64,000 nt of DNA from assembly GCA_022360315.1 (NCBI GenBank), contig JAKSDA010000579.1, positions 1-64,000 of the forward strand. The letters are read 5' to 3'. This document shows, in pieces, positions 63,801 to 64,000 of the stretch; the first letter of the stretch is position 1, and the number at the start of each line of letters is the position of its first letter. A program made the translations under genes and the position numbers. This DNA is from Pseudomonadota bacterium. Lineage in GTDB: Bacteria; Myxococcota_A; Polyangia; Haliangiales; Haliangiaceae. The notes under the pieces were generated by a model. The model did not search any database. It was not told where the DNA came from and saw only the letters and a program-made list of their open reading frames with translations.

Positions 63801-64000
63801 GATCCCGCTGCTGATCCGATCGGACACCGCGTTCGTGTCAATGGCGAGCCGGTCGAGAAAATCTGAGCGCATCGAGATCACCACCCGCAGTGGCGACCCG
63901 ACGTCGTCCGCAACCCCGCCGAGGCAGGCCAACACCGCGGCGCAGTCGTCGCTGGATGCCATGGTGTAGAGTTCTTCGAACTGATCGATGAATAGGACCA
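60846..64000 (-). CDS. nSTAND NTPase - TM - 14 WD40 repeats, C-terminal part (gene runs off right edge)
   Basis: The frame stays open past the ATG at 63962 to the right edge, where it reads VLFIDQFEELYT, a Walker B motif of nSTAND ATPases, so the true start is outside. At least 1050 residues are seen. The rest of the NTPase/winged-helix region runs to about 300, followed by a membrane segment (VIVAAFASLLAIAMVVSYLA) and a helical stalk (EAQAQAEARRARNATRM). Then come 14 WD40 units (e.g. FSPDGRRIVTASADATARVW), enough for two seven-bladed propellers. Such proteins act as signal-transduction scaffolds and are often preceded by a Ser/Thr kinase domain, which may lie beyond the window. Confidence 0.9.
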   Translation of the reverse strand, partial: VLFIDQFEELYTMASSDDCAAVLACLGGVADDVGSPLRVVISMRSDFLDRLAIDTNAVSDRISSGITMLPPMNRDDMREALVRPLEVTGYRFESNALVDEMLDELDHATGALPLLQFAASRLWETRTHERHILSEDGYRRLGGIAGTLAQHADSVVTAMATSDGELTRAIMLRLITPERTRALVTMGELRTAVGASVDAVERVLARLIDARLLTSHGSGAVDSMVEIVHESLIEQWPTLARWLDDNEEDSAFLARLRPAAAEWDKSGRLGGFLWTGEAADEARYWCEHRRGEARGLGRRDEAFLDAVIALAERSRKRRRQVIVAAFASLLAIAMVVSYLAVRAYREAAQVRAHKAVIEQREAQAQAEARRARNATRMAKAYEHLSDPTTVLALLREVEPPQLPTGWSELAWQTLHDSVARVVLTHEQPLYEARFDPSGTRVVTADADGTVRVWKADGTGAPVVLRGHTNSVYCAAFSPDGRRIVTASADATARVWNADGTGEPTVLTGHRRGILSAMFSPDGRRVVTASRDETARIWRVADGSELATLRGHTDDVYSAAFGPDGRRVITASGDTTARLWNTDGTREPVILRGHTDRVLWAAFGPAGRRVVTASRDRTARVWNADKSGVPVVLRGHTDEVRSAAFSPDGQRVITGSVDKTARVWRTDGSGRAVLLRGHRERVLSASFSPDGERVITASYDGTARLWRFDMADRTRVFPIDSEWVYTAVVSPDGARVASAGDDGTVRLFDINGAGDSQNMAPHQRAVRDVAFSPNGQRLASASWDNTARVWRTDGVGAPVVLTHGAPVVGVTFTSDNDYVVTACLDKNLWVWRADGLGEPRVLSGHNAGVWSVSASPIGDRVVSTSFDGTVRVWHTGSDRTLVEFSGHRGTVWSAAFSPNGKRVVSASEDRTIQVWNADGTGTPLVLEGHREPVYRVAFSPDGTRIVSASLDKTVRVWNADGTGTPLVFRGHTDAVNGVAFSPDGNQIVSASKDGTVRVWSDLHPVALDDPRLWTATSYCMPIARRTSLLDIGEERARQNHKRCLRQVAERY

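Overview
The window looks like a chromosomal segment of a myxobacterium or close relative (Myxococcota). Three things suggest this. There are four Ser/Thr protein kinases, several fused to other signalling domains. There is a secreted M28 peptidase with a MYXO-CTERM-like tail (Gly-Cys, hydrophobic helix, Arg cluster). FHA-sigma54 activators, PEGA/TPR secreted proteins, V4R and Roadblock proteins are also dense here, as is usual in that phylum. Base composition is fairly high in G+C with G/C-rich third codon positions; I did not compute a figure. There are no IS elements, phage genes, rRNA or CRISPR arrays.

Layout. 1-6.0 kb: a plus-strand signalling operon of two Roadblock-like proteins, a double-V4R protein, a small unknown protein, a REC-DUF4388 response regulator and a histidine kinase. 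6.0-8.2 kb: minus-strand XRE regulator, Ala-rich lipoprotein and ArfB-type ribosome rescue factor. 8.4-13.6 kb: Ser/Thr kinase, TPR/PEGA membrane protein and a toroid-GGDEF fusion. 13.7-17.0 kb (minus): an Omp85/BamA-like barrel followed by a lipoprotein carrying protein-kinase-like catalytic motifs. 17.5-19.4 kb: GH75-like chitosanase and a convergent, overlapping acidic repeat protein. 19.9-22.1 kb: secreted M64 metallopeptidase. 22.3-30.6 kb: kinase-REC, REC-GGDEF-EAL, a second kinase plus TPR/PEGA pair, and a kinase-cyclase-like-zinc ribbon fusion.

30.9-35.2 kb: bacterioferritin with two Fur-box-like sites upstream, a MmcQ/YjbR protein, the M28 peptidase, and a probably decayed TPR/secreted-protein locus. 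35.6-42 kb: biotin-dependent acyl-CoA carboxylase alpha subunit, FHA-sigma54 activator, zinc alcohol dehydrogenase, AraC-type regulator and a small membrane protein. 42.2-45.1 kb: large hybrid histidine kinase. 45.6-49.5 kb (minus): PDZ/carboxypeptidase-regulatory-repeat protein, FabH-like ketosynthase and J-domain protein. 49.5-51.4 kb: Hsp70 with a large interdomain insertion. 51.6-52 kb: tRNA-Met and tRNA-Gln. 52.4-55.2 kb: Ppx/GppA, ArsA-type ATPase and, divergently, a biotin carrier protein. 55.4-58.8 kb: PhnD-PhnC-PhnE-type transporter with two permease copies fused. 59-64 kb: a YWTD-repeat gene fragment, a Cys-rich lipoprotein, and the C-terminal part of an nSTAND-WD40 giant protein that runs off the right edge.

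Most interesting points: the lipoprotein with HxD...N and DFG kinase motifs next to an Omp85 barrel; the toroid-GGDEF fusion; two copies of a kinase plus secreted TPR/PEGA gene pair; the kinase-cyclase-zinc ribbon fusion; and an intergenic repeat family (consensus core AGAAACGCATTCGTTGTGG) present at least seven times in both orientations, always close to gene ends or starts.
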